Below the pieces are notes generated by a model, which was not told the origin of the DNA, searched no databases, and was given only the letters and a program-made list of their open reading frames with translations. The translations under genes were made by a program, and so were the position numbers. From an uncultured Clostridia bacterium (GTDB lineage: Bacteria; Bacillota; Clostridia; Oscillospirales; CAG-272), in the NCBI GenBank assembly GCA_945485605.1, contig CALYSG010000004.1, positions 1 through 25,608 on the forward strand: 25,608 nt of DNA. The letters run 5' to 3'. Of this stretch, positions 1 to 7,257 are shown piece by piece (position 1 is the stretch's first letter; each line of letters begins with the position of its first letter).

Positions 1-2
1 AA

Positions 3-80
3 CGGCTTGATCTCGATTATAGCCTGCTATGGGCAAAAGAAAAAGCGCCAAAGCCCTTTCGCAGACATTATTTCTGTTAA
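3..80 (+). CDS. Possible C-terminal end of an upstream gene (partial)
   Basis: The reading frame is open from the window edge to a TAA at 78-80 and encodes about 25 residues including a WAKEKAPKPFRRHYF stretch. It stops 17 bases before a strong intrinsic terminator, the usual spacing for a gene end. A second frame is open from base 1 but reads straight through the terminator hairpin, which makes it less likely. Too little is visible to name a product. Confidence 0.25.
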   Translation, partial: RLDLDYSLLWAKEKAPKPFRRHYFC

Positions 81-97
81 CGAGACGACATTTTCAG

Positions 98-125
98 CGG
101 GCGACTTTTGTCGCCCGTTTGTTTT
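98..125 (+). terminator. Intrinsic terminator upstream of the pilus operon
   Basis: A perfect 8-bp stem (98-105 with 110-117, arms CGGGCGAC and GTCGCCCG) closes a TTTT loop and is followed by TTTGTTTTATT. It separates whatever lies to the left of the window from the pilus operon. Confidence 0.85.
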
Positions 126-192
126 ATTACGTTGATTTTTTGGTCAATTTGCGGAATCAGACCTAAATATCTGTGCCTTTGTTCATAAATAA

Positions 193-216
193 GCAGAAAA
201 TCGTAAAATTTTCTGC
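193..216 (+). promoter_or_regulatory. Perfect 9-bp inverted repeat in the pilin upstream region
   Basis: GCAGAAAAT (193-201) and ATTTTCTGC (208-216) are exact reverse complements around a 6-base loop, CGTAAA. It lies 65 bases upstream of the prepilin start and has no T tract, so it is unlikely to be a terminator. It could be an operator or a leader hairpin; which one depends on where transcription starts. Confidence 0.4.
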
Positions 217-224
217 ATTGGCTA

Positions 225-253
225 TTGACCGAGGCGCCTCGGTTAGCATAAAA
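225..253 (+). promoter_or_regulatory. Candidate pilin promoter containing a 16-bp palindrome
   Basis: A TTGACC hexamer (225-230) is followed 16-17 bases later by a weak -10-like CATAAA/ATAAAA (247-253). The whole spacer is occupied by ACCGAGGCGCCTCGGT (228-243), a perfect palindrome. A repressor-type operator between -35 and -10 would fit. The -10 is poor, so the promoter call is tentative; the palindrome itself is certain. Confidence 0.4.
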
Positions 254-280
254 AATTTTTTTGAAAGGAAAAACTCAACA

Positions 281-595
281 ATGAAAAAACTCAACAAAAA
301 GGGCTTTACGATCGTAGAACTCGTCATCGTAATCGCCGTTATCGCGATCCTCGCCGGTGTTCTTATCCCGACTTTCGCAAATGTAGTAGCAAAGGCTGAA
401 GAGTCCAAAGCAATGCAGGAAACCAAAAATGCTTATGAAATGTATCTTGCAGAAAACGCAGACAAGACCACTCTTGAAACTTACATTTGCATTACCAATG
501 GTAATTATATGTTCCATGTTGAAAATGGAAGTTTTATTTCTGGAGCTAAAAAAAACTCCTACAACTTCTCATACCCAAGAGAACAGTTCTTCTAA
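281..595 (+). CDS. Major type IV prepilin, apparently frameshifted near its C-terminus
   Basis: This is a secreted structural pilin processed by prepilin peptidase. The ATG at 281 follows GAAAGG (263-268); a longer in-frame start at 173 is rejected because it has no ribosome binding site and sits ahead of the class III leader. The N-terminus reads MKKLNKKG followed by FTIVELVIVIAVIAILAG, with cleavage expected after Gly8, Phe at +1 and Glu at +5, then the hydrophobic assembly helix. As sequenced it is 104 residues and ends NSYNFSYPREQFF. An A8 run at 548-555 precedes this tail. Dropping one A joins the gene to a frame that continues to 665 and gives 127 residues. The gene is AT-richer than the rest of the operon. 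It comes first, with a hairpin after it, as expected for the most abundant subunit. Confidence 0.85.
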   Translation: MKKLNKKGFTIVELVIVIAVIAILAGVLIPTFANVVAKAEESKAMQETKNAYEMYLAENADKTTLETYICITNGNYMFHVENGSFISGAKKNSYNFSYPREQFF

Positions 596-665
596 CCCTA
601 AATATGCACAAGGAACTGTGAATAATGGCGTTCTCAGCATTACCGCTGCATCATCTTCTAACTAA
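548..665 (+). other. Out-of-frame continuation of the prepilin (frameshift region)
   Basis: After the A8 tract (548-555) the next frame reads TPTTSHTQENSSSNPKYAQ and then GTVNNGVLSITAASSSN, ending at TAA 663-665. This Ser/Thr/Asn-rich linker plus short beta-like end resembles a normal small-pilin C-terminus. The continuation has no start codon or ribosome binding site of its own near the junction. It is best explained as the original 3' end of the prepilin gene, separated by a one-base insertion in a homopolymer. A sequencing or assembly error, a fixed mutation and phase-variable slippage would all look the same here. Confidence 0.55.
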
Positions 666-686
666 ACATAGACCTCTGAGTCATAA

Positions 687-730
687 CGAGGCACTCAGCG
701 CCATTTGGGTGCGGGGTGCCTCGCTCTTAT
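687..730 (+). terminator. Hairpin between major pilin and minor pilin genes
   Basis: CGAGGCAC (687-694) pairs with GTGCCTCG (716-723) over a 21-base loop that may pair further inside. It is followed by CTCTTATATATTATT, a weak U-rich tract. It probably gives partial termination or protects the pilin mRNA, so the first gene would be made in excess of the downstream assembly genes. Confidence 0.5.
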
Positions 731-779
731 ATATTATTAAATTATCTAATATTATTTACTTGAAAGGAGCGGCGAAAGT

Positions 780-1349
780 ATGAACCGAAAGAAAAGAACC
801 ACCCGCGGCGTAACACTTGCAGAGCTGTGTGTCGTCATGGCGGTCATCGCGATCGTCAGCACGATGGTCGTGTCCTTTACCGTCCTCATGCAGGCACGAA
901 CAAGCCTGATCGCCGCCGACCGCGACACTATCGCCGACATAGGATCGGTCGAATCGGCTCTTGACAGGTTTATAAGGGCCTATGACTCGGACGAATACAC
1001 TCTTTCGGTCACGAGTCCCGAGTCAAAAGACGCACTGACCGTCTCTAAGGGCGAGAATAAGGTCGCGAGCCTTAATCTCTTGCTCAACGACGAGGGTGAC
1101 ACGGTAGAGAAAATAGTTATCACCGATCAGGCGGGAAAGATAACGGCGAGCTATCCCCTGCACCTTGTTGAAAATCTCGAATACGAGATAATAAACGAAG
1201 ACGAGATAATAAAAAGCGATACATCCGGTGACTCAACGGCTCTCGTGATATGTAAGATAACCTACACCCGAACGAGCGGAAACGCCGTAGAAGAAAAGAC
1301 CGCCACCGCCACGATCTGCCACGCCGTCAGGGCGATGAAAACAAACTGA
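780..1349 (+). CDS. Minor pseudopilin / type IV pilin-like protein
   Basis: This 189-residue protein has a class III prepilin leader: MNRKKRTTRG, then VTLAELCVVMAVIAIVSTMV. Cleavage is expected after Gly10, with Val at +1 and Glu at +5, followed by one hydrophobic helix that anchors the subunit and packs it in the filament. The rest is a soluble domain, first rich in Asp and charged residues and then in beta-type segments. The ATG at 780 follows AAAGGAG (763-769). A 14-base gap to the next pilin-like gene points to one transcript. It is longer than the first pilin and GspH/FimT-like in N-terminal style, so a minor or initiating subunit is the likely role. The exact subtype cannot be settled by eye. 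Confidence 0.85.
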   Translation: MNRKKRTTRGVTLAELCVVMAVIAIVSTMVVSFTVLMQARTSLIAADRDTIADIGSVESALDRFIRAYDSDEYTLSVTSPESKDALTVSKGENKVASLNLLLNDEGDTVEKIVITDQAGKITASYPLHLVENLEYEIINEDEIIKSDTSGDSTALVICKITYTRTSGNAVEEKTATATICHAVRAMKTN

Positions 1350-1363
1350 AAGGAGCGCGCAAA

Positions 1364-1738
1364 ATGAAAAAATCGGTTAAAAAGCTACTTGCGGGTAAGC
1401 GCGGCTTCTCTCTCGTTGAGGTCGTCGTCGCTCTCGCGATCATCGTCACGGTGAGTATTGCCGCGATGTCATTTATCAGTACCTCATCTGTAAACTCAGC
1501 CCGCGAGCTTGCCTACTCAGAGGCAAGGCTGTACGCTTCCAATGCACTTGAGATCTTCAAGTTTGCGGAAAATGAAACGCAGTATAAAAAACTTGTAAAT
1601 AATAAACTCACAGCTCCCGACAGCGGATATGTGAGCGTTGAAATAGAAACTTCTTGGGAATACAACAACGAAACCTTCACCGCGACGGCGAAAAAGCAGA
1701 ACGGTGACGTGCTTTTCACCCTTACATACACAAAATGA
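1364..1738 (+). CDS. Minor pseudopilin (GspI/PilV-like prepilin)
   Basis: This 124-residue protein has the leader MKKSVKKLLAGKRG and then FSLVEVVVALAIIVTVSIAA. Cleavage is expected after Gly14, with Phe at +1 and Glu at +5. The FSLVEVVVALAI wording is the style common in GspI/PilV-type minor pilins. The start follows AAAGGAG (1350-1356). The C-terminal 70 residues form a small, Tyr- and Thr-rich beta-type domain. Its stop overlaps the next start as ATGA (1735-1738), which suggests coupled translation and paired assembly. It should be a substrate of the prepilin peptidase encoded further downstream. Confidence 0.85.
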   Translation: MKKSVKKLLAGKRGFSLVEVVVALAIIVTVSIAAMSFISTSSVNSARELAYSEARLYASNALEIFKFAENETQYKKLVNNKLTAPDSGYVSVEIETSWEYNNETFTATAKKQNGDVLFTLTYTK

Positions 1739-2145
1739 CTATGATGAACGATATTAAAAAGCTCCTTAGATCAAAAAAAGGAGCCGCAATAGAGATGGCT
1801 CTGTTTCTGATGGCGATAATCTTCCTTTTCAGCACACTGATAGCGGTCTTCTACCTCTCAATACATTCGAACTTCACGCGCCGGGTCGATAAAATGAACG
1901 AGGCGGCGCTGATAGATTCCTTCGGAGAGGCTTTCGTGAGTTCGCAGGACAGCTTCAAGCTTGATGAAAGCGTGACCGAATACAAAGCTGAGATCAGCGA
2001 GGACGGCTCACGGCTCACGATAAAAGACAAAAGCGGAAGAGTGCGGCTTGTCGTAACCGTCGACAGCAGCGGCAAGGTCAAATCCTGGCTGTCCTTCGTC
2101 GAAACCGGAGAGACATCCGAAACCAACGTCTCGGGCACTCAGTAA
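1735..2145 (+). CDS. Small pilin-like / TadE-like single-pass membrane protein
   Basis: This 136-residue protein has a basic cytoplasmic N-terminus, a KKGAAIEMALFLMAIIFLFS segment running into one transmembrane helix, and about 90 residues outside. The SKKG-AAIEMAL wording looks like a prepilin or TadE-type leader. If cut after Gly16, the Glu is at +4 rather than the usual +5, so processing is uncertain. The start is set by the ATGA overlap with the preceding pilin; two more ATGs follow within ten bases and no clear ribosome binding site exists, so coupled translation is assumed. It could be a minor pilin (PilX-like). Alternatively, since pilM normally sits beside pilN, it could be a diverged membrane partner of the PilM-like protein that follows. 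I cannot decide between these. Confidence 0.65.
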   Translation: MTMMNDIKKLLRSKKGAAIEMALFLMAIIFLFSTLIAVFYLSIHSNFTRRVDKMNEAALIDSFGEAFVSSQDSFKLDESVTEYKAEISEDGSRLTIKDKSGRVRLVVTVDSSGKVKSWLSFVETGETSETNVSGTQ

Positions 2146-2182
2146 ACAACTCAGGAAACATAGGATTGAGGTGATAAATTTT

Positions 2183-3451
2183 ATGGCATTGGCATTTATG
2201 TCAGGCGGAAACGCAAGCACGGTCTTCATCGACCCAAAGATCAAGGCAATTCATTACTACGCGCTCGCAAACGGAGAGATCCGCCACGAAATGCAAAGCT
2301 ATCGCTCGGTCGAATTCAGCGAGGATTTCTACCGCGAGCTTACCGCGGTGCTTCAGGGCTTCCTCGGCAGATACACCCCCGCCTCCGCGTATTCGTCGTC
2401 CATAGTCCTTCCCGATTCGGCGATCGTGACCGACACCCTGACGATCCCCGCCATGCAGCCGAAGGCTATGAAGAACTCGGTCGATGCTACCCTTGAGGGT
2501 CTCTTCAAGAACCGCCGCGAGATGACACTTCGCACGTCCTGCGTTCTCCAGAACAAGCAGTTCTCGGTATACAGCATCACGGGAGTGCAGAATAAGCTCG
2601 TGTCCTCGATCCGCGCGGCGAGCGCTTCGGCTCACTTCCCCGCAAGGAATATTTCCTTTGCGGCGGAGACCTCCGCCGTTGCCGTGAACCTTCTGAACCC
2701 GAAGCTGAAGGGTGCAAGCTACCTGCTCCTTGACATAAAGAACAGCTACACACGGATCACGTATATTTACAAGGGCTCGGCACTCGGTTCCGCGCTTCTG
2801 CCGTTCGGCTACGAAATAATGGAGAGGCCACACGTCGCCGCCGAGGATATGCTCTTCGATCACACTGTCGCCGAGCTCGCAGTCCTCAACGCACGCGAAC
2901 GCGCAAAGGCAAAGGCACTCACCGTCATCGACTCCGACGGACGAGAGGTCACCGAAAACGACCTTCTCGGCGATGAGGAAGAAGAAAACCTTCCCACCTC
3001 CGACATAGAAAAGCCCGCGGAGAGCAACGAAAACGAGGAAAGTCAGAATCCCTTCTCGGGCAACGACAATATCTCAGTCGATCGCAGTGTGAACACGATA
3101 AAGGTCCTTCCGAAGAAGGTCCCGCGCAAACTGCCGAAGAATATGCAGCGTCCCACACCCACTACCCAGCAGGGGTTCGCCGACGAGAACTTCCGTCTCT
3201 TTGCAAAGTGGGCTCTATGCTTCATTCAGGACAGCGAACGCTTCCAGCCGCTCGGAGCTATTGACTCGGTATACGTGAACCTTCCGGGCAATTTAACGCA
3301 GAGCGTCGAGGACTTCGACGGCGAGCAGAACGGCACGGGTGTGTCTTTCTTCCCCGTCGGTATAGTCAACAACGAGGCAAATGTGTGCGAAAACCTTGAG
3401 ATGTACGGCGGTCTCTTCATCGGGAAGGCCAGAAATCGAATAGTATTCTGA
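2183..3451 (+). CDS. pilM: PilM-like actin-fold type IV pilus assembly protein
   Basis: This is a cytoplasmic actin/FtsA-fold protein of the PilM type, expected to bind the membrane assembly platform. Cues are an early beta segment (STVFIDPKIKAIHYYAL), VLPDSAIVTDTLTIPAM, as in PilM proteins just before the inserted subdomain, and YLLLDIKNSYTRITYIYKG followed by LPFG, matching the second phosphate-binding region of the fold. I choose ATG 2183 because GAGGTGAT (2168-2175) is a perfect anti-SD match 7 bases upstream; the GTG at 2171 lies inside that site. The product is 422 residues, longer than the usual roughly 350. The extra length is an acidic, low-complexity stretch at about residues 250-330. 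No pilN or pilO follows. The family call rests on fold-like patterns, not strong identity. Confidence 0.65.
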   Translation: MALAFMSGGNASTVFIDPKIKAIHYYALANGEIRHEMQSYRSVEFSEDFYRELTAVLQGFLGRYTPASAYSSSIVLPDSAIVTDTLTIPAMQPKAMKNSVDATLEGLFKNRREMTLRTSCVLQNKQFSVYSITGVQNKLVSSIRAASASAHFPARNISFAAETSAVAVNLLNPKLKGASYLLLDIKNSYTRITYIYKGSALGSALLPFGYEIMERPHVAAEDMLFDHTVAELAVLNARERAKAKALTVIDSDGREVTENDLLGDEEEENLPTSDIEKPAESNENEESQNPFSGNDNISVDRSVNTIKVLPKKVPRKLPKNMQRPTPTTQQGFADENFRLFAKWALCFIQDSERFQPLGAIDSVYVNLPGNLTQSVEDFDGEQNGTGVSFFPVGIVNNEANVCENLEMYGGLFIGKARNRIVF

Positions 3452-3461
3452 GGGCAGAAAA

Positions 3462-4265
3462 ATGATAATACCGATTCCCGACGGATACTTCACCGTCGTG
3501 ACATATATTCTGTCGGCTATTCTCGGGCTCTGCGTCGGTAGCTTCCTCAATGTCGTCATCTACCGCGTGCCGAACAAAATGAACCTCGCGAAACCGGCAT
3601 CGCACTGCCCGCAGTGCGGATACAAGCTGAGATTCTACGACAATATACCGATAATCTCTTACTGCATCCTCGGCGGCAGATGCCGCTCATGCAAGAAGCA
3701 TATTCCCTTCCGATATACGGCGGTCGAAGCGGCGAATATGTTGCTATGGATAGCCTGCGTTTGGAGATTTTCGGATAACCTCATTTATATGCTCGCCGCG
3801 ATGCTCGCCTGCTCTTTGATGCTTTGCGTTGCATCTGTCGACCTTGAGCATAAGATCATTCCCGACAGGTTTCAGATAGCCCTGCTCATCCCCGCAATCG
3901 CAGCGATCTTCACCGACGCAAACACCGTTTGGTACGATCACCTCATCGGCGGAGGTGCGGCGTTCGCAGTCTTCCTGCTTCTCGCGCTCATAGCCGGAAA
4001 GCTACTCGGGCGTGAGGCTCTCGGCGGCGGAGATATCAAGCTCGTCGGAGTTCTCGGTCTGCTCCTTGGGTGGCAGAAGCTCCTCATTATGATGATAATA
4101 GCATCGGTATCGGGAAGCATAGTTATGCTGATCCTGAAGAAACGTTCAAAGGACGACGAAAGCCCCGAAACGCCATTCGCTCCCTTCCTTAGCGCGGGTG
4201 CAATTATCTCACTTCTCTTCGGTGACGCTCTTATAAAGCTCTATCTCAGACTGCTCCTCGGATGA
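3462..4265 (+). CDS. pilD: Prepilin peptidase / N-methyltransferase
   Basis: This is a polytopic membrane aspartic protease (family A24) that cuts prepilin leaders after the conserved Gly and methylates the new N-terminus. The N-terminal GSFLNVVIYRVP motif is typical. It is followed by a zinc-type domain with Cys49-x2-Cys52 and Cys74-x2-Cys77, which marks the bifunctional form. The two catalytic aspartates are visible: Asp127 in VDLEHKIIPD and Asp191 in the GGGD motif. Its 267 residues and multiple hydrophobic helices match the family. The start follows AGGGCAG, 10 bases after the previous stop. It should process the pilins encoded at the front of this operon. Confidence 0.95.
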   Translation: MIIPIPDGYFTVVTYILSAILGLCVGSFLNVVIYRVPNKMNLAKPASHCPQCGYKLRFYDNIPIISYCILGGRCRSCKKHIPFRYTAVEAANMLLWIACVWRFSDNLIYMLAAMLACSLMLCVASVDLEHKIIPDRFQIALLIPAIAAIFTDANTVWYDHLIGGGAAFAVFLLLALIAGKLLGREALGGGDIKLVGVLGLLLGWQKLLIMMIIASVSGSIVMLILKKRSKDDESPETPFAPFLSAGAIISLLFGDALIKLYLRLLLG

Positions 4266-4278
4266 AAGGATAATTATT

Positions 4279-5493
4279 ATGCAGCAACAGTACAAATACA
4301 CGGCAATAAACCTCCAGAAGGAGAAGTTCAGCGGGATCTTTATGGCAAAGGACGAAGCAGATCTCGCCGTTCAGCTGTCAAAGCAGGGACTCTACCTCGT
4401 CTCGGCAAGCCTCTATTCGGATAAGTCCCCGTCAGCCTTCTTCACCCTCGGCACGGGAAAGGTCAGCCTCAGTGAGCTGACGACCTTCTGCCGCCAGTAC
4501 GCGATAATGATAAACTCAGGCATTTCGCTTATCGGAGGGCTTGAGATACTGAAAGATCAGAAGTTCACAAGATATTTCCGCCAGCTCCTTCAGGTCATCT
4601 ATGAGGATGTCAAGGGAGGTATGATGCTTTCGGATGCAATGGCAAAGCACAAGGGAGTCTTCCCTGCCTTCTTCCGGTCGATGATAAAGGTCGGCGAGAC
4701 AAGCGGAAAGCTCGACATAGTCATGAATTCGCTCGCCGATTATTACGAAAAGGACAGCGCGTTAAAGAAAAAGATTATCAGCGCCATTTCCTACCCTTCC
4801 GTGATACTCGGTATGGCGGTTGTTATCATAATCATGATGCTCGCATTTGTCATACCGAATTTCAAAAATACGCTCACTACCATGAATGTTGAAGGAACAT
4901 GGCTCACGAACGCCGTCTTTGCACTTTCGGACTTTCTCGTTGAATACTGGCTCTATATGCTCGCCGCCGTCATCGTAATCGGACTTGTGCTCTTCGGGAT
5001 CGGTAAAACGAAAAAGGGAAAGTACTTCTACGATTGGCTGAAAATTCATTCCCCATTCATCGGCAGGGTCAACACTGACATTATAACGGCAAGATTTGCG
5101 CGCGGCTTCGGGCTCCTTCTCTCAAGCGGAATGGACATGACCGAAGCGCTTGATTCGGTAATAATCATTTTCGGGAACAAGGACGCAGAAAAAAGGTTCA
5201 GAGCCGCCGTCGAAGACATAAAGCACGGCATGACTATTTCGATCGCTTTCGATAAATACAGGCTCTTCCCCGCCATCATGACGCAGATGATCTCGGTCGG
5301 TGAGAAAACTTCAGCTCTTGACGATGTTCTAAATCGCTCATGCAACTTCTTCGACGATGCAGTAGAGACCTCGCTCAATTCGGTGACTTCAAAGCTGCAA
5401 CCTATTTTGTTGCTGTTCCTCGCGGTAATAATATTAGTTCTCTTCCTGGCTATCTACTCTCCGATACTCGCAATAATGCAGAATCTCGGTTGA
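4279..5493 (+). CDS. pilC: Type IV pilus inner-membrane platform protein PilC/GspF
   Basis: This 404-residue integral membrane protein is the platform on which the assembly ATPase acts. It contains two repeats of the T2SSF domain. The first starts about residue 65 with LTTFCRQYAIMINSGISLIG and contains VGETSGKLD. The second starts about residue 265 with ITARFARGFGLLLSSGMDMT and contains VGEKTSALD. Hydrophobic helices follow each repeat, at about 170-195, 220-245 and the C-terminus. The length is normal for the family. The start follows GAAAGGA, 13 bases after pilD. Nothing is truncated. Confidence 0.95.
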   Translation: MQQQYKYTAINLQKEKFSGIFMAKDEADLAVQLSKQGLYLVSASLYSDKSPSAFFTLGTGKVSLSELTTFCRQYAIMINSGISLIGGLEILKDQKFTRYFRQLLQVIYEDVKGGMMLSDAMAKHKGVFPAFFRSMIKVGETSGKLDIVMNSLADYYEKDSALKKKIISAISYPSVILGMAVVIIIMMLAFVIPNFKNTLTTMNVEGTWLTNAVFALSDFLVEYWLYMLAAVIVIGLVLFGIGKTKKGKYFYDWLKIHSPFIGRVNTDIITARFARGFGLLLSSGMDMTEALDSVIIIFGNKDAEKRFRAAVEDIKHGMTISIAFDKYRLFPAIMTQMISVGEKTSALDDVLNRSCNFFDDAVETSLNSVTSKLQPILLLFLAVIILVLFLAIYSPILAIMQNLG

Positions 5494-5541
5494 TCCCGAC
5501 AGATATAAAAAAACTGCCGCCGCCGCGGCGAGAGGATTTTT

Positions 5542-7233
5542 ATGAATATAAACGAAGATATTTTACAGTTTTACCTCTATAAAAAGCTGATACGCAGAAA
5601 GGACGTTGATACGATCCTTTCGGAGTCGAAAAGGCTGAATATCCCCGTCAGAAACTATATGCTCGCAAAGGAGTATACGACCGAGACGACCGAGCTTGAT
5701 GCTCTCTCGGAATACTACTGTATGCCGTATATAGAGCTTGATATGCTTGAGATAGACAAGGCGCTTTTCGATAAGTTCAGCCTTGACTATATGAAGAAGA
5801 ACAAATTCGTTCCGGTAGGGATCGATAAAAACGGAGTCCTTCTCATAGCCGTCGGAAAGCCGCTCGACCTCAATGCTTTATCAGCCGTCGCCTCCGTTTA
5901 TAACGGACCTGTGGACACCGTACTTACCTCCCCGACACAGATCGACAGGTATATCGACTCGGTATCGGCTGTAAAATCCACATCCGATGCGCTCCACGCT
6001 CTCAATACCGAGAGCGACGACAAGATGTTCGCCGGAATGAAAACATCGCAGAGCGGTGACATATCCTCGGCTGACGATGTTATAAACAACCCCGCAGTAC
6101 GCCTTGTCGACTCGATAATCAAGGAAGCAATACCCTACCGCGCGAGCGATATACATATCGAGCCCTTTGAAAAGAAGGTCAGAGTCCGCTACCGTATAGA
6201 CGGCGACCTTCAGGAGAGAGCGTCATTCCCCATTGAGTCTTACCCCTCCATTTGCGCAAGGATCAAGATCATGTCGGGAATCAATATCGCCGAGCGGCGT
6301 GTACCTCAGGACGGAAGGATCAATATGAGGATCGGCGGAAAGGAATATGACTTCCGTGTATCCTCTCTCCCGTCTGTGCATGGCGAAAAGTTCGTTATAA
6401 GAATACTCGACAAGACCTCCTTCCGATTCACACGGCAGGATCTCGGATTCACAGATGAAGAAAACGTCGTAATAGACAAGATGCTCACACGTCCCCACGG
6501 AATAATTCTTCTGACAGGACCGTCAGGGTGCGGTAAGTCTACAACGCTCTATTCATTTCTCAAGGAAGTAAACAATCCGACGGTCAACATAATCACGGTC
6601 GAAGACCCGGTCGAATATATGATGAGCGGAGTCACACAGACGCAGGTCAATACAAAGGCTAATATGACCTTTGCCACAGCGCTCCGTTCTATACTCCGTC
6701 AGGACCCGGATATCATAATGATAGGAGAGATCCGTGACGAAGAGACGGCGGAAATTGCAGTACGTGCGGCTATCACCGGACACCTTGTATTCAGCACTCT
6801 TCATACAAACGACGCCCCCGGTGCCATCACCCGTCTTGAAGATATGCACGTTCCCGACTACCTCGTCGCCGACGCCCTCGTCGGGGTTATCGCACAGAGA
6901 CTCGTAAAGCGTCTCTGCCCCGCCTGCAAGAAAAGGGGCAAGACAAACGCCCGTGAAATGGAGATACTCGGCATAGACGAGCCGGTCAGTATCTTCAGAC
7001 CTCAGGGCTGCCAATACTGTAACAACACGGGCTACAAGGGCAGGATCGCTATCCACGAAATAATGTATATGAACGACCCTATAAAGAACGCAATCGCTCA
7101 GACAAAAAATTCAGAGGCTCTTCGCAACCTTGCCGCAGAAAACGGAATGGTAAGCCTATGGTCGTCATGCCGCAATCTCGTTGTCAAGGGCGTTACAAGC
7201 ATTCAGGAGCTTATGACTCTCAACGTAGAATAA
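5542..7233 (+). CDS. pilB: Type IV pilus assembly ATPase PilB/GspE
   Basis: This cytoplasmic hexameric ATPase powers pilus extension. An N-terminal T2SSE_N/MshEN-like domain (about residues 1-140) precedes the RecA-like motor. The Walker A is GPSGCGKST, starting at Gly326 with Lys332. The Asp box lies around TVEDPVEY, the Walker B around DPDIIMIGEIRDEETAE, and the His box around HLVFSTLHTNDAPGA. A four-Cys zinc site (CPAC and CQYC) lies near residues 455-495, as in extension rather than retraction ATPases. The length of 563 is normal. The start follows AGAGGA after a 48-base gap. No PilT retraction motor is found in the window. Confidence 0.96.
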   Translation: MNINEDILQFYLYKKLIRRKDVDTILSESKRLNIPVRNYMLAKEYTTETTELDALSEYYCMPYIELDMLEIDKALFDKFSLDYMKKNKFVPVGIDKNGVLLIAVGKPLDLNALSAVASVYNGPVDTVLTSPTQIDRYIDSVSAVKSTSDALHALNTESDDKMFAGMKTSQSGDISSADDVINNPAVRLVDSIIKEAIPYRASDIHIEPFEKKVRVRYRIDGDLQERASFPIESYPSICARIKIMSGINIAERRVPQDGRINMRIGGKEYDFRVSSLPSVHGEKFVIRILDKTSFRFTRQDLGFTDEENVVIDKMLTRPHGIILLTGPSGCGKSTTLYSFLKEVNNPTVNIITVEDPVEYMMSGVTQTQVNTKANMTFATALRSILRQDPDIIMIGEIRDEETAEIAVRAAITGHLVFSTLHTNDAPGAITRLEDMHVPDYLVADALVGVIAQRLVKRLCPACKKRGKTNAREMEILGIDEPVSIFRPQGCQYCNNTGYKGRIAIHEIMYMNDPIKNAIAQTKNSEALRNLAAENGMVSLWSSCRNLVVKGVTSIQELMTLNVE

Positions 7234-7257
7234 AAAGAAAGGAGGTAAGAGCTGCCA

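Noticed and set aside
2201..2863. 220-codon open frame on the minus strand
   Set aside because: It lies wholly antisense to the pilM-like gene, has no ribosome binding site and gives a low-complexity, Arg/His/Gly-rich product.
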